A stretch of 64,000 nucleotides of DNA from an uncultured Paracoccus sp. (lineage in GTDB: Bacteria > Pseudomonadota > Alphaproteobacteria > Rhodobacterales > Rhodobacteraceae). The notes beneath the pieces were generated by a model. It saw nothing but the letters and a program-made list of their open reading frames with translations. It did no database searches and was not told where the DNA came from. Made by a program: the position numbers and the translations under genes. The stretch is taken from assembly GCF_947487305.1 (NCBI RefSeq), contig NZ_CANKWH010000014.1, positions 37,947-101,946 of the forward strand, written 5' to 3'. Below, one piece after another: positions 8,416 through 15,803 of this stretch (position 1 is the stretch's first letter; the number at the start of each line of letters is the position of its first letter).

Positions 8416-9987
8416 TCACTTCACCCCCACGCCATTGGGGCTGAAGTCGATGATCACGTCCTTCCAGCGATTGTACTTCTCGACCGGCAGGCCGTAGCCG
8501 GTGCCGGCGCAGTTCAGCACCGCGCGCTGCGCCGCCTCATAGGCCTGCTGCGCCGCAGCGGGGCTGCCGCCGGAATGACCCATCAGCCGCATGGTGCCCG
8601 GCTCGGGCATCCCGTTCTGTGACATCGAGAAGGCCACGGTCACGCTGGTCGCCTGCGCCTCGCGCGACAGCGAGCCGACGCGCCAGCATTCGTTGATCGC
8701 CAGCCGGAAACCCTCGCGCTCGCTCAAGGAGAGGGGCGCGCCATCGGTCGCGCCGCCGCTGCTGTCACTGTCCGCTGCCGGATCGCCAAGCGCCTCGGAC
8801 AGGGCGGCGGTCAGCGCGTCCTGATCGGGGCTGGCTTCCTCGGCGCGCTGGCGGGCCTCTTCGGCGGCAGCCTCGGCGTCGCGGGCGGCCTGTTCAGCCT
8901 CGGCGGCCTCCTGACGCGCGCGCTCCGCCTCTTCGGCGGCGATGCGGTCGCGCTCGGCCTCGGCGGCTTCTGCGGCTTCCCGCTCGCGCTCGGCAGCCTC
9001 AGCGGCGAGGCGTTCATCCTCCTTCCGCTGGCGCTCGGCTTCCTCGGCAGCGAGGCGGTCCGCCTCTTCGCGCTCCTGCTCCAGCCGTTCCTGTTCCAGC
9101 CGCTCGGCCTCGGCCTCTGCGGCCGCCTGCCGTTCGGCTTCTGCGCGTCGGGCCTCCTCGGCCTCGCGCGCGGCCGCTTCCTCGCGGGCGCGGGCCTGCT
9201 CTGCCTCGGCACGGGCACGGGCTTCGGCCTCGGCCGCTGCCGCCTGACGCTCCGCCTCGGCGGCTTCTTCGCGCGCGGCCTCTTCGGCCTCGGCCTGACG
9301 GCGCGCGGCCTCCTGCGCCTGCCGCGCCTCTTCGGCCAACCGACGGTTGCGGTTCTCTACCAGCCCATCGGGCCGGCCACGCGGACGCGGCGAATTATCG
9401 AGCGCCAGTTCCGAACGCGGCGGTGCCGGCGGTTCGGGCACACTCGGCGGGGTCACGGCCGCATCGGGCAAAGCCGGGGTTTCCGGCGCCTCGGGCTGCG
9501 GCGTGGCAGTCTCGGGTGCCGGGGGCGTCACCGGCTGCGGCGCGGTTTCCGCCGGTTCCTCGCTGCGGCTCGGCAGTTCCTGCTGCGGCAGCGCCGTCGC
9601 GACCTCGACCGGCGGCTGTGCCTCCGAGAGATCGGTCAGGTCAGGCGCGTCCTCGGTCTCGGGTTCGGGCAAAGGCTGCGCCTCGGCCTCGGGCTCGGGC
9701 GATTGCGCCGCTTCCAGCGCGCCAGATTGCACGTCATCGGCCGCAGGCTGGGGCAGCGTCGCCACCTCCTGCTGCTGGCCCTGCACCGGGCCGGCCCCGC
9801 GCGAGGCGGCGGCGAAATCCTGAAACTCGGCCTCGGTCATGGTCGCGACCTGGGTCATCTGGATCGGCGGCGAGGGCTGCGGCCCAAACAGGGCGCCCCC
9901 GATCGCGGCCCAGCCCAGGATGCCGACATGGCCGACGCCCGAGACCCATCTGCCGATCCGTTCCGAACGGTCCATCGGCTCAGCCAT
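8416..9987 (-). CDS. tolA: Cell envelope protein TolA
   Basis: Inner-membrane protein of the TolQRA motor whose long periplasmic stalk reaches TolB/Pal at division sites. 523 aa. An N-terminal membrane helix at about residues 16-35 (HVGILGWAAIGGALFG) is followed by a Pro/Glu/Ala-rich linker. Then comes a very long Ala/Glu/Arg/Gln coiled-coil of about 180 residues, and a C-terminal globular domain (EGFRLAINECWRVGSLS onward) typical of alphaproteobacterial TolA. The start ATG at 9987 was chosen because it overlaps the tolR stop by 8 nt; the longer open frame upstream is an artefact. The repetitive stalk gives long shadow frames on the other strand. Confidence 0.93.
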   Translation of the reverse strand: MAEPMDRSERIGRWVSGVGHVGILGWAAIGGALFGPQPSPPIQMTQVATMTEAEFQDFAAASRGAGPVQGQQQEVATLPQPAADDVQSGALEAAQSPEPEAEAQPLPEPETEDAPDLTDLSEAQPPVEVATALPQQELPSRSEEPAETAPQPVTPPAPETATPQPEAPETPALPDAAVTPPSVPEPPAPPRSELALDNSPRPRGRPDGLVENRNRRLAEEARQAQEAARRQAEAEEAAREEAAEAERQAAAAEAEARARAEAEQARAREEAAAREAEEARRAEAERQAAAEAEAERLEQERLEQEREEADRLAAEEAERQRKEDERLAAEAAEREREAAEAAEAERDRIAAEEAERARQEAAEAEQAARDAEAAAEEARQRAEEASPDQDALTAALSEALGDPAADSDSSGGATDGAPLSLSEREGFRLAINECWRVGSLSREAQATSVTVAFSMSQNGMPEPGTMRLMGHSGGSPAAAQQAYEAAQRAVLNCAGTGYGLPVEKYNRWKDVIIDFSPNGVGVK

Positions 9988-10432
9988 CCATGCGCGGGCC
10001 GCCCGCATCGGTAACGAGCACGATATTGGTGAAGCCGGCGGCATTCATCGCGCCCATGACCTGCACCACGCGGGCATAGGGGATCGCGCCATCGGCGCGC
10101 AGGAAGATCCGGTCGGTCTGGCGCTCGCCAATCACCGCCTGCAGCTTGCTGACCAGTTCGGCCTCGGCGATCTCTTCGTTCATCAGCACGATCGGGCCTT
10201 CCGCCGTGACCGAGATGACCAGCGGCTCCTCGGGCTCCGAGGGAACGGCGGTCGCGGCGGTGCGCGGCAGTTCCAGCGGCACGCCCACGGTCAGCAGCGG
10301 CGCGGCGACCATGAAGATGATCAAGAGCACCAGCATCACGTCGACGAAGGGCGTGACGTTGATCTCGGCCATCGGCTTGTTGCGCCGGCGGCCCCGGCCC
10401 TTCCTGCGCTCGCGCGTGACGACGTCGGCCAT
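9980..10432 (-). CDS. tolR: Tol-Pal system protein TolR (ExbD family)
   Basis: Ion-channel partner of TolQ that converts proton flow into movement of TolA. 150 aa: a basic cytoplasmic N-terminus, one membrane helix at about 29-47 and a periplasmic domain. The helix contains the essential acidic residue D31 in the motif NVTPFVDVMLVLL. The start lies 3 nt after the tolQ stop and the stop overlaps tolA, so the three motor genes are translationally coupled. Confidence 0.97.
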   Translation of the reverse strand: MADVVTRERRKGRGRRRNKPMAEINVTPFVDVMLVLLIIFMVAAPLLTVGVPLELPRTAATAVPSEPEEPLVISVTAEGPIVLMNEEIAEAELVSKLQAVIGERQTDRIFLRADGAIPYARVVQVMGAMNAAGFTNIVLVTDAGGPRMDG

Positions 10433-10435
10433 GGG

Positions 10436-11128
10436 TTACTCCCCGTCCAGCTGCCGCGACAGGATGGTCGAGAACTCGTCGGCAAAGGCACCCCAGCCGC
10501 CGACGATCCGGTCGGCATCGCCCGAAAGCTTGTTGTAGAAGACCACGGCAGGGATCGCGGCCAGAAGGCCAAGCGCGGTGGCAACCAGCGCCTCGGCAAT
10601 GCCCGGCGCGACCACGGCAAGGTTGGTGTTCTGGCTGACGGCAATGCCCTCGAAGGCGGTCTTGATGCCCCAGACGGTTCCGAAAAGCCCGATGAAGGGC
10701 GCGGTCGAGCCGGTGGTGGCCAAGAAGGACAGCCCGCGCATCAGCCGGCTTTCCTCGCGCTGGATTGCGACGTTCATCGCCCGGTCGATGCGCTGGGTGG
10801 CGCCGGGGATCAGCCCGCCATCGTCACGATGGCTGCGCCGCCATTCGGTCATGCCGGCGGAAAAGATCCGCTCCATCGCGCCCTTGGGGCGGTCGCTCAT
10901 CCGGTCGTAAAGATCGTCCAGCGGCTCGCCCGACCAGAAGCGGCGGTCGAAGCCATTGGCATCGGTGCGCGCGGAGGTATAGGCGATCAGCTTCTGGATG
11001 ATGATGGCCCAGGACCAGAACGAGGCCAGGATCAGCACGATCATCACGATCTTGACCGTCAGCGAGGCGCGCAGGAAAAGCGCGATCAGCGAAAAGTCGA
11101 TGGCCTGCGCGGCCTGAAGGGGTTCCAT
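10436..11128 (-). CDS. tolQ: Tol-Pal system protein TolQ (ExbB/MotA family)
   Basis: Inner-membrane proton-channel subunit of the Tol motor. 230 aa with three membrane helices at about 24-46, 134-155 and 165-190. The last two contain the family signature TTGSTAPFIGLFGTVWGI and the ATALGLLAAIPAVVFYNKL segment. It is the first gene of the tolQRA block. The 150-nt gap upstream separates it from the sulfotransferase-like gene and could contain its promoter, though I found no convincing -10 element. Confidence 0.97.
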   Translation of the reverse strand: MEPLQAAQAIDFSLIALFLRASLTVKIVMIVLILASFWSWAIIIQKLIAYTSARTDANGFDRRFWSGEPLDDLYDRMSDRPKGAMERIFSAGMTEWRRSHRDDGGLIPGATQRIDRAMNVAIQREESRLMRGLSFLATTGSTAPFIGLFGTVWGIKTAFEGIAVSQNTNLAVVAPGIAEALVATALGLLAAIPAVVFYNKLSGDADRIVGGWGAFADEFSTILSRQLDGE

Positions 11129-11278
11129 CTCACTGCCTCATGATTTCGGTCTGCCGTTCTGGGGCGGCCTTCTAGCGGCTGTTTACCAGAAGGGTCAGGG
11201 GGTTGACCAACACAATGGCGCGAGGGAGGCGTGTGTGCCACAGGTCGCCGTGGCGTCAACCGAGCCTGCCGGCCGCGT

Positions 11279-11998
11279 TCAGATGACCAGCTTCCGCGCC
11301 GCAACGGTCTCGTAATCCGGGCGCAGGCTCGCAGCCAGCGCGGCCAGTTCACCCTCGAGCACCGGCAGTTGCCCCTCTGCCCCGGCAAAGCCGGTCGAGC
11401 CGTTCACCGCATCATACCAATGCGCGCCCCAGACTCCGTCCTCGGGCTTGGCGCCCGGCGTCCAACCCAGCATCTGCGGGGTGAAATCAATCCCAATGGC
11501 CGCGCAAAGCGCCCGCAACGCCGGTTCCGGAGCGCGGCGGATGTCGGCGCTGTCGATCACCACCGGGCGCGCGCCCCGCGCCGTCAGTTCCTCGTAAAGC
11601 TCGCGTTGCCGCCGAAAGCCCAGCTCATCGGCATCCGGCAACCCGCGCTTGGCGGAAAAGCTCGCTACCACCCGCTCGGGTTCGCGGATCAGGAAGACAT
11701 TCTCCAGCCCGTCCAGCCAGTCGGTGTCCATCCCCGGCAGCATGTGCTGGACCATGTGCTTCTGATACTGGATCGGCTGCGTCACCGGTCCCATCAGCGC
11801 GTCCCGCGCCACCCGCCAATCCTGCGGTTGGCTGGCCAGCACCGCCTCGCGCATCGGATGGTCAAGCCCCGTGGCCGCCAGGTAGGCGGCATAGAAGGGT
11901 TCGTCCACACAGGCGCAATCGCCCCGCGCGCCAAAGCTGCGCATCATCGCGGTCGAGAGATTGCGCGGCCCCGACCACATGGCAATCCGGGTGGTCAC
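11279..11998 (-). CDS. Sulfotransferase-like P-loop protein
   Basis: 239 aa cytoplasmic protein. The N-terminus IAMWSGPRNLSTAMMRSF has the form of the 5'-phosphosulfate-binding loop of sulfotransferases, and a later segment ENVFLIREPERVVASF resembles the 3'-phosphate-binding region. No membrane segment or signal is present. The start is GTG at 11998, overlapping the stop of the preceding aminotransferase (GTGA), so the two are coupled. A link between a class IV aminotransferase and a sulfotransferase-like protein suggests a joint role in modifying a small metabolite, but substrate and activity are unknown. Together they lie between ybgC and tolQ, which are usually adjacent. Confidence 0.75.
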   Translation of the reverse strand: MTTRIAMWSGPRNLSTAMMRSFGARGDCACVDEPFYAAYLAATGLDHPMREAVLASQPQDWRVARDALMGPVTQPIQYQKHMVQHMLPGMDTDWLDGLENVFLIREPERVVASFSAKRGLPDADELGFRRQRELYEELTARGARPVVIDSADIRRAPEPALRALCAAIGIDFTPQMLGWTPGAKPEDGVWGAHWYDAVNGSTGFAGAEGQLPVLEGELAALAASLRPDYETVAARKLVI

Positions 11999-12900
11999 GC
12001 CCCCACCTTTGCCTTGTAGAGATCGCGCAGCCGACGCGTCAGCGGCCCGGCCCCGCCATCGCCGATCCTGCGACCATCGATCTCGGCCACCGGAGTCTGC
12101 GCCCCGAAGGTGCCGGTCAGGAAGGCTTCATCGGCCGAATAGGTCTCGACCAGCGAGAAGTTCTTCTCGCGGCAGGGGATGCCGTTCTCGTGGCAAAGGT
12201 CGATCACCGCCTGACGGGTGATGCCGTTCATGCAGTAATCCCCGTTCGAGGTCCAAACCTCGCCCTTCCGCACTATGAAGAAATTGCAGCCATTGGTGGT
12301 CGAGACAAAGCCCTGCGGGTCCAGCATCAGCGCCTCGTCCGCCCCGGCCTTCTGCGCGGCGATGCAGGCGAGGATGCAGTTCAGCTTGGAATGGCTGTTC
12401 AGCTTGGGATCCTGCGCCATCGGCATCCCCCGCACATTCGGCACGGTGGCAAGGCGGATACCCTTGGCCATGCGGTCGACCGGCACCGAATGCTCCATGA
12501 TGATGACCATGGTCGGCCCGCTCCGCGACAGGCGCGGGTCCTGGAAGGGCCGCATCTTCGGCCCCCGAGTCACCATCAGCCGTGCATGGGCATCGCCGGT
12601 CATGCCATTGGCCCGCGCCGTCTCCTCCAGCGCCGCAACGATCTGGTCGGCGCTCATGCCGATCTCCAGGTCGATGGCCTTCGCCCCCTCGAACAGCCGC
12701 TCGACATGCAGGTCCAGAAAGGCCCAACGCCCGTTATAGAGCCGCAGCCCCTCCCAGATGCCATCGCCCATCATGAAGCCGCTGTCATAGACGCTGACCA
12801 CCGCCTGAGCCTTCGGCACCAGACTTCCGTTCACCCAGATCAGGATGTCGTCATTGCGCGGGTCATGCGCTGCGTCATGGCTGGAACGGTGTTCTGTCAT
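11995..12900 (-). CDS. PLP-dependent class IV aminotransferase (branched-chain / D-amino acid type)
   Basis: 301 aa fold-type IV transaminase. The likely PLP-binding lysine is K172 in the segment NSHSKLNCILA. Other family features are the N-terminal VSVYDSGFMMGDGIWEGLR (dimer and cofactor site) and FVSTTNGCNFFIV followed by NGITRQAVIDLC. The family includes branched-chain aminotransferases, D-alanine aminotransferases and aminodeoxychorismate lyases. The sequence looks closest to IlvE/DAAT-like enzymes, but the amino-acid partner cannot be fixed. It overlaps ybgC upstream (ATGA at 12897-12900) and the sulfotransferase-like gene downstream. Confidence 0.85.
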   Translation of the reverse strand: MTEHRSSHDAAHDPRNDDILIWVNGSLVPKAQAVVSVYDSGFMMGDGIWEGLRLYNGRWAFLDLHVERLFEGAKAIDLEIGMSADQIVAALEETARANGMTGDAHARLMVTRGPKMRPFQDPRLSRSGPTMVIIMEHSVPVDRMAKGIRLATVPNVRGMPMAQDPKLNSHSKLNCILACIAAQKAGADEALMLDPQGFVSTTNGCNFFIVRKGEVWTSNGDYCMNGITRQAVIDLCHENGIPCREKNFSLVETYSADEAFLTGTFGAQTPVAEIDGRRIGDGGAGPLTRRLRDLYKAKVGA

Positions 12901-13286
12901 TGCAGCGCCTTTCGGACGGTTTCGGGAAGGCGCACGGGCCGGCCAGAGGCCGAGAGGCAGGCCACGGTGACGCGGGCGGTGAACAGCACCGCATCGGCCC
13001 GCAGCACCCGCTGATCCATGACGATCCGCGCCGGGGTCATCTGGTGCAGGCTCGACTCGACCACCAGCAGGTCGTCGAAGCGGGCCGGCGACAGGTAATC
13101 CGCCTCGACCCGGCGGACGGCAAAGACCACGCCCTCGCGCTCCTTCAGCGCGCCCTGATCGACGCCCAGATCGCGCAGCCAGTCGGTCCGCCCGCGCTCG
13201 ATGAATTTCAGATAGTTGGCGTAATAGACGATGCCCGCCAGATCGGTGTCTTCGTAATAGACGCGCAGTGTGATGCGATGGTTCAT
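12897..13286 (-). CDS. ybgC: Acyl-CoA thioesterase YbgC (tol-pal-associated)
   Basis: Hotdog-fold thioesterase of the 4-hydroxybenzoyl-CoA thioesterase family; YbgC proteins hydrolyse acyl-CoA or acyl-ACP near the membrane and normally head the tol-pal operon. 129 aa from the ATG at 13286; the longer frame begins with TTG and lacks family similarity. The active-site segment VYYEDTDLAGIVYYANYLKFIERGRTDWL carries the catalytic Asp in the usual place. Two genes separate it here from tolQ, although both junctions overlap by four bases, so the whole set may still be one transcript. Confidence 0.92.
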   Translation of the reverse strand: MNHRITLRVYYEDTDLAGIVYYANYLKFIERGRTDWLRDLGVDQGALKEREGVVFAVRRVEADYLSPARFDDLLVVESSLHQMTPARIVMDQRVLRADAVLFTARVTVACLSASGRPVRLPETVRKALQ

Positions 13287-13336
13287 GGCGGCGAGACTAG
13301 GGCTGGTCTCGCGCCGCTGCAATCACCCCACGGCGC

Positions 13337-13927
13337 TTATCCGGCGGCCATCCGCGCCGCCAGCCGCAGCGCAAGGCTCGGATCGGTCGAGGCCACCGGC
13401 AACACCGGATCATAGGCCACCCGGATCAGCGCCGCCAGCGGGCGCGAAGGGGTCACGTCGCGGGCAAAGGTCAGCATGGCCCGCACCGCCAGTGCCTCGG
13501 CCAGCTCAGCCGGATGGGCATCGGCCAGCGCGCCCGAGAGCCGAACGAAGGTCAGGCAGGCGCGGATGCCGCCATCGGGGTCGAAGCGGAACAGGCGGTA
13601 CTGGTCCGCCCCGGCCCCGGCCAGCCGCGCGGGCAGGCCGGGCTGGCCGGTCAGCCGGTCCAGATCGGGCACGTCCGACAGCTCGTCCCAGTTCGGGACG
13701 AAGAAGATCATCAGATTGCTGCCCATCTCGGGATCGGTCTCGGCCAGCGCCAGCCCGGCATGGCCCGTCACCGCCCGAATGGCGCTGCGAAAGATGTCCA
13801 GCGTCTCGTCGGAAAGCCCAAAGATCACCGGCGCCACCGGCCGGCCCCAGCGGGCGCAGAGAAAGCTTCCATCCGCGCGGGTGAACAGCGCGGCGATTTC
13901 GTCGGGGGTCAGCGTCGGTTCGGTCAT
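13337..13927 (-). CDS. Conserved hypothetical protein
   Basis: 196 aa soluble protein that I cannot assign to a named family. It begins MTEPTLTPDEIAALF, has no signal peptide or membrane segment, and contains a central segment GSNLMIFFVPNWDELSDVPDL. Codon use and composition match the neighbours, and the frame is clean with no internal damage. It ends 50 nt before ybgC on the same strand, so it may be co-transcribed with ybgC and tol. Its upstream region carries five phased 11-bp repeats, which suggests it is specifically regulated. Confidence 0.7.
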   Translation of the reverse strand: MTEPTLTPDEIAALFTRADGSFLCARWGRPVAPVIFGLSDETLDIFRSAIRAVTGHAGLALAETDPEMGSNLMIFFVPNWDELSDVPDLDRLTGQPGLPARLAGAGADQYRLFRFDPDGGIRACLTFVRLSGALADAHPAELAEALAVRAMLTFARDVTPSRPLAALIRVAYDPVLPVASTDPSLALRLAARMAAG

Positions 13928-13982
13928 GGCCGAGGCTTACGCCGACCGCCGCAGCGCCGCAACCGCACCTGTTGCTGCGCCC

Positions 13983-14037
13983 GGTGTACGCGCTGTGCAC
14001 GCCCTGTGCGCAAGCTGTGTACGCCCTGTGCAGCCAT
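13983..14037. repeat. Five phased 11-bp direct repeats upstream of the hypothetical gene
   Basis: Units at exact 11-base spacing: GGTGTACGCGC, TGTGCACGCCC, TGTGCGCAAGC, TGTGTACGCCC, TGTGCAGCCAT. The shared core is TGTGyACGCCC. They lie 56-110 nt upstream of the start at 13927 (minus strand), one helical turn apart, as expected for a cooperative regulator-binding array. Confidence 0.6.
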
Positions 14038-14059
14038 ATCCCCAGCAATCGCTGGGTTT

Positions 14060-14101
14060 CGCAACAAAAACGGCGCGTGTTGCACAATGCAACGCGCGCC
14101 G
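14060..14101 (-). terminator. Rho-independent terminator of scoA-scoB
   Basis: Stem of 14 bp with one G-U pair: CGGCGCGCGTTGCA (minus strand) and TGCAACACGCGCCG around a 3-nt loop, bases 14071-14101. On the minus strand it is followed by TTTTTGTTG. It lies 55 nt past the scoB stop. Confidence 0.85.
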
Positions 14102-14107
14102 AATTCT

Positions 14108-14150
14108 TCTTCACGAAAATATCCCGGGGTGCGGGGCAGCGCCCCGCAAG
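14108..14150. repeat. Dispersed palindromic repeat, copy A
   Basis: Contains the core GAAAATATCCCGGGGTGCGGGG and an 8-bp hairpin TGCGGGGC/GCCCCGCA with a 3-nt loop (14130-14148). Related copies lie at 42601, 49204, 54527 and 54568. It sits directly behind the scoB stop codon. Confidence 0.65.
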
Positions 14151-14155
14151 ATCCC

Positions 14156-14797
14156 TCAGTTGACGATGGTCGCCTCGGTCGAGGCGCGCAGCTCGTCCTC
14201 GCTGATGCCATCCGCCAGCTGCACGATCTTCAAGCCCCCCGGCACCACGTCCAGCACGCCCAGATTGGTGATGATCCGGTCCACCACGCCCTTGCCGGTC
14301 AGCGGCAGGGTGCAGGCCTTCAGAACCTTGGATTCCCCGGCCTTGTTGGTGTGATCCATGACCACCACCACACGACCCACGCCCGCGACCAGATCCATCG
14401 CGCCGCCCATGCCCTTGACCAGCTTCTTCGGAATCATCCAGTTCGCCAGATCACCGTTCTCGGCCACTTCCATCGCGCCCAGGATCGCCGCCGCGATCTT
14501 GCCGCCGCGGATCATGGCAAAGCTGGTGGCGCTGTCGAAATAGCTGGTGCGGTTCAACTCGGTGATGGTCTGCTTGCCCGCGTTGATCAGGTCGGCATCC
14601 TCTTCGCCCTCATAGGGGAAGGGGCCCATGCCCAGCATGCCGTTCTCCGACTGCAGCGTGATGTCCTTGTCGCCGACATAGTTCGCCACCAGCGTCGGAA
14701 TGCCGATGCCGAGGTTCACATACATGCCGTCTTCCAGTTCCTCGGCCGCGCGTGCGGCCATCTGGTTGCGGTCCCAGCCCTTCTGCTCAACGGCCAT
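14156..14797 (-). CDS. scoB: 3-oxoacid CoA-transferase subunit B
   Basis: Beta subunit of succinyl-CoA:3-ketoacid CoA-transferase, which moves CoA from succinyl-CoA to acetoacetate so that ketone bodies or PHB products enter as acetoacetyl-CoA. 213 aa. The catalytic glutamate is E51 in the SENG motif (QSENGMLGMGP); the glycine-rich NLGIGIPTLV segment precedes it. The start lies 3 nt after the scoA stop. The pairing with scoA supports the assignment; an acetate CoA-transferase (AtoAD-like) is the alternative. Confidence 0.93.
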   Translation of the reverse strand: MAVEQKGWDRNQMAARAAEELEDGMYVNLGIGIPTLVANYVGDKDITLQSENGMLGMGPFPYEGEEDADLINAGKQTITELNRTSYFDSATSFAMIRGGKIAAAILGAMEVAENGDLANWMIPKKLVKGMGGAMDLVAGVGRVVVVMDHTNKAGESKVLKACTLPLTGKGVVDRIITNLGVLDVVPGGLKIVQLADGISEDELRASTEATIVN

Positions 14798-14800
14798 GGA

Positions 14801-15505
14801 TCAAGCCTCCTCACGCTTGCGGGTGGTGCGCTGTTCGATGCGCTTCTCGTGCGGACCCTGGATGATCCGGTGGACATAGATGCCCGGCAGGTGGATGTGA
14901 TCGGGATCGATCGAGCCGCGCGGGACGATCTCCTCGACCTCGGCCACGCAGACCTTGCCGCACATGGCGGCGGGCGGGTTGAAGTTGCGGGCGGTCTTGC
15001 GGAAGATCAGGTTGCCGGTGTCATCGGCCTTCCAGGCCTTCACGATCGACAGGTCCGCGACGATGCCGCGCTCGAGAATGTATTCCTGCCCGTCGAATTC
15101 CATCACCGGCTTGCCCTCGGCGATGACGGTGCCGACGCCGGTCTTGGTGTAGAAGCCCGGAATGCCCGCGCCGCCGGCCCGCATCCGCTCGGCCAGCGTG
15201 CCCTGCGGGTTAAATTCAAGCTCCAGCTCGCCCGAGAGATACTGGCGCATGAACTCGGCATTCTCGCCGACATAGGAGGAGATCATCTTCTTGACCTGCC
15301 GGGTCTGCAGCAGGAGGCCCAGACCGAAATCATCGACGCCGGCATTGTTGCTGGCCACCGTCAGGTCCTTGACGCCGCTGTCGCGGATCGCCGCGATCAG
15401 CAGTTCGGGAATGCCCGAAAGGCCGAAGCCGCCGGCTGCGATCAGCATGCCGTCCTTCAAGAGGCCATCGAGTGCCTCGGTTGCGTTGGCATAGACCTTC
15501 TTCAT
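14801..15505 (-). CDS. scoA: 3-oxoacid CoA-transferase subunit A
   Basis: Alpha subunit of the same CoA-transferase. 234 aa from the ATG at 15505, which has a run of seven G as ribosome-binding site; the 69 extra upstream codons of the open frame lack homology. The family signature [10 protein letters not shown] lies near the N-terminus, with [14 protein letters not shown] and an [19 protein letters not shown] stretch further on. It forms a two-gene operon with scoB that ends in a clear terminator. Confidence 0.93.
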   Translation of the reverse strand: MKKVYANATEALDGLLKDGMLIAAGGFGLSGIPELLIAAIRDSGVKDLTVASNNAGVDDFGLGLLLQTRQVKKMISSYVGENAEFMRQYLSGELELEFNPQGTLAERMRAGGAGIPGFYTKTGVGTVIAEGKPVMEFDGQEYILERGIVADLSIVKAWKADDTGNLIFRKTARNFNPPAAMCGKVCVAEVEEIVPRGSIDPDHIHLPGIYVHRIIQGPHEKRIEQRTTRKREEA

Positions 15506-15538
15506 CGGTCCCCCCCTTTGATCTGACGGTTCGCGCCT

Positions 15539-15567
15539 TTCTTCGCGTGCAGGGGCAGCGGTGTCAA
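15539..15567 (-). promoter_or_regulatory. Possible scoA promoter
   Basis: A perfect -35 hexamer TTGACA (minus strand, 15567-15562) lies about 57 nt upstream of the scoA start; at 17 nt spacing the -10 position reads GAAGAA, a poor match. Only the -35 is convincing. Confidence 0.3.
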
Positions 15568-15627
15568 TGTGGGCTGGCGGTATCGGGCGATGCGCAACGG
15601 GTTGGCCCGGCCCCGCGCCGGACCGGC

Positions 15628-15657
15628 TTGACAGGCGGGGCTGGCGCCGCGTATCGG
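15628..15657 (+). promoter_or_regulatory. tyrA promoter
   Basis: Perfect -35 TTGACA at 15628-15633, an 18-nt spacer, and -10 TATCGG at 15652-15657. The predicted start point, 7 nt after the -10, is 15664, which is the A of the leader ATG. It is the only good promoter on the plus strand between the divergent scoA and tyrA genes. Confidence 0.65.
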
Positions 15658-15663
15658 CAACCC

Positions 15664-15714
15664 ATGACCAGCCATTTCGCCCTGCTGAACGCCTATTACC
15701 GCCCGCTGACATAG
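15664..15714 (+). CDS. Putative leader peptide of tyrA (tyrosine attenuator)
   Basis: A 16-codon frame, [16 protein letters not shown], ending in TAG at 15712-15714. It has two adjacent tyrosine codons (15694-15699) and one phenylalanine codon. It starts at the predicted transcription start with no room for a ribosome-binding site, so it would be translated as a leaderless message. The stop codon lies in the first of two hairpins that precede tyrA. Leaderless attenuator peptides are known for rhizobial trp genes; a tyrosine version before tyrA is my inference. Confidence 0.55.
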   Translation: MTSHFALLNAYYRPLT

Positions 15715-15763
15715 CGGGGGCTGGAACATGTCAACCGCGCGGGGCCTGCGGTTGATCTTTAAC
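15702..15763 (+). promoter_or_regulatory. Tandem hairpins of the putative tyrA attenuator
   Basis: Hairpin 1: CCCGCT/AGCGGG (15702-15707, 15713-15718), 5-nt loop, containing part of the leader stop codon. Hairpin 2: TCAACCGC/GCGGTTGA (15731-15738, 15748-15755), 9-nt loop, followed by TCTTTAA, a weak terminator tail. An alternative pairing GCGG (15714-15717) with CCGC (15735-15738) could break hairpin 2 when a ribosome stalls at the Tyr codons, but it is only 4 bp. Confidence 0.5.
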
Positions 15764-15803
15764 CTTCACCACGACCTTGCGCCACACAGGGAAAGATCGT
15801 GCC

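Noticed and set aside
8942..9247. Serine/alanine-rich frame opposite the tolA stalk, looking like a repeat protein
   Set aside because: It is the complement of the Ala/Glu/Arg coiled-coil codons of TolA.
13506..14114. 202-codon minus-strand frame crossing the 11-bp repeats and the scoAB terminator
   Set aside because: It runs through the terminator hairpin and overlaps the better-supported hypothetical gene in another phase.
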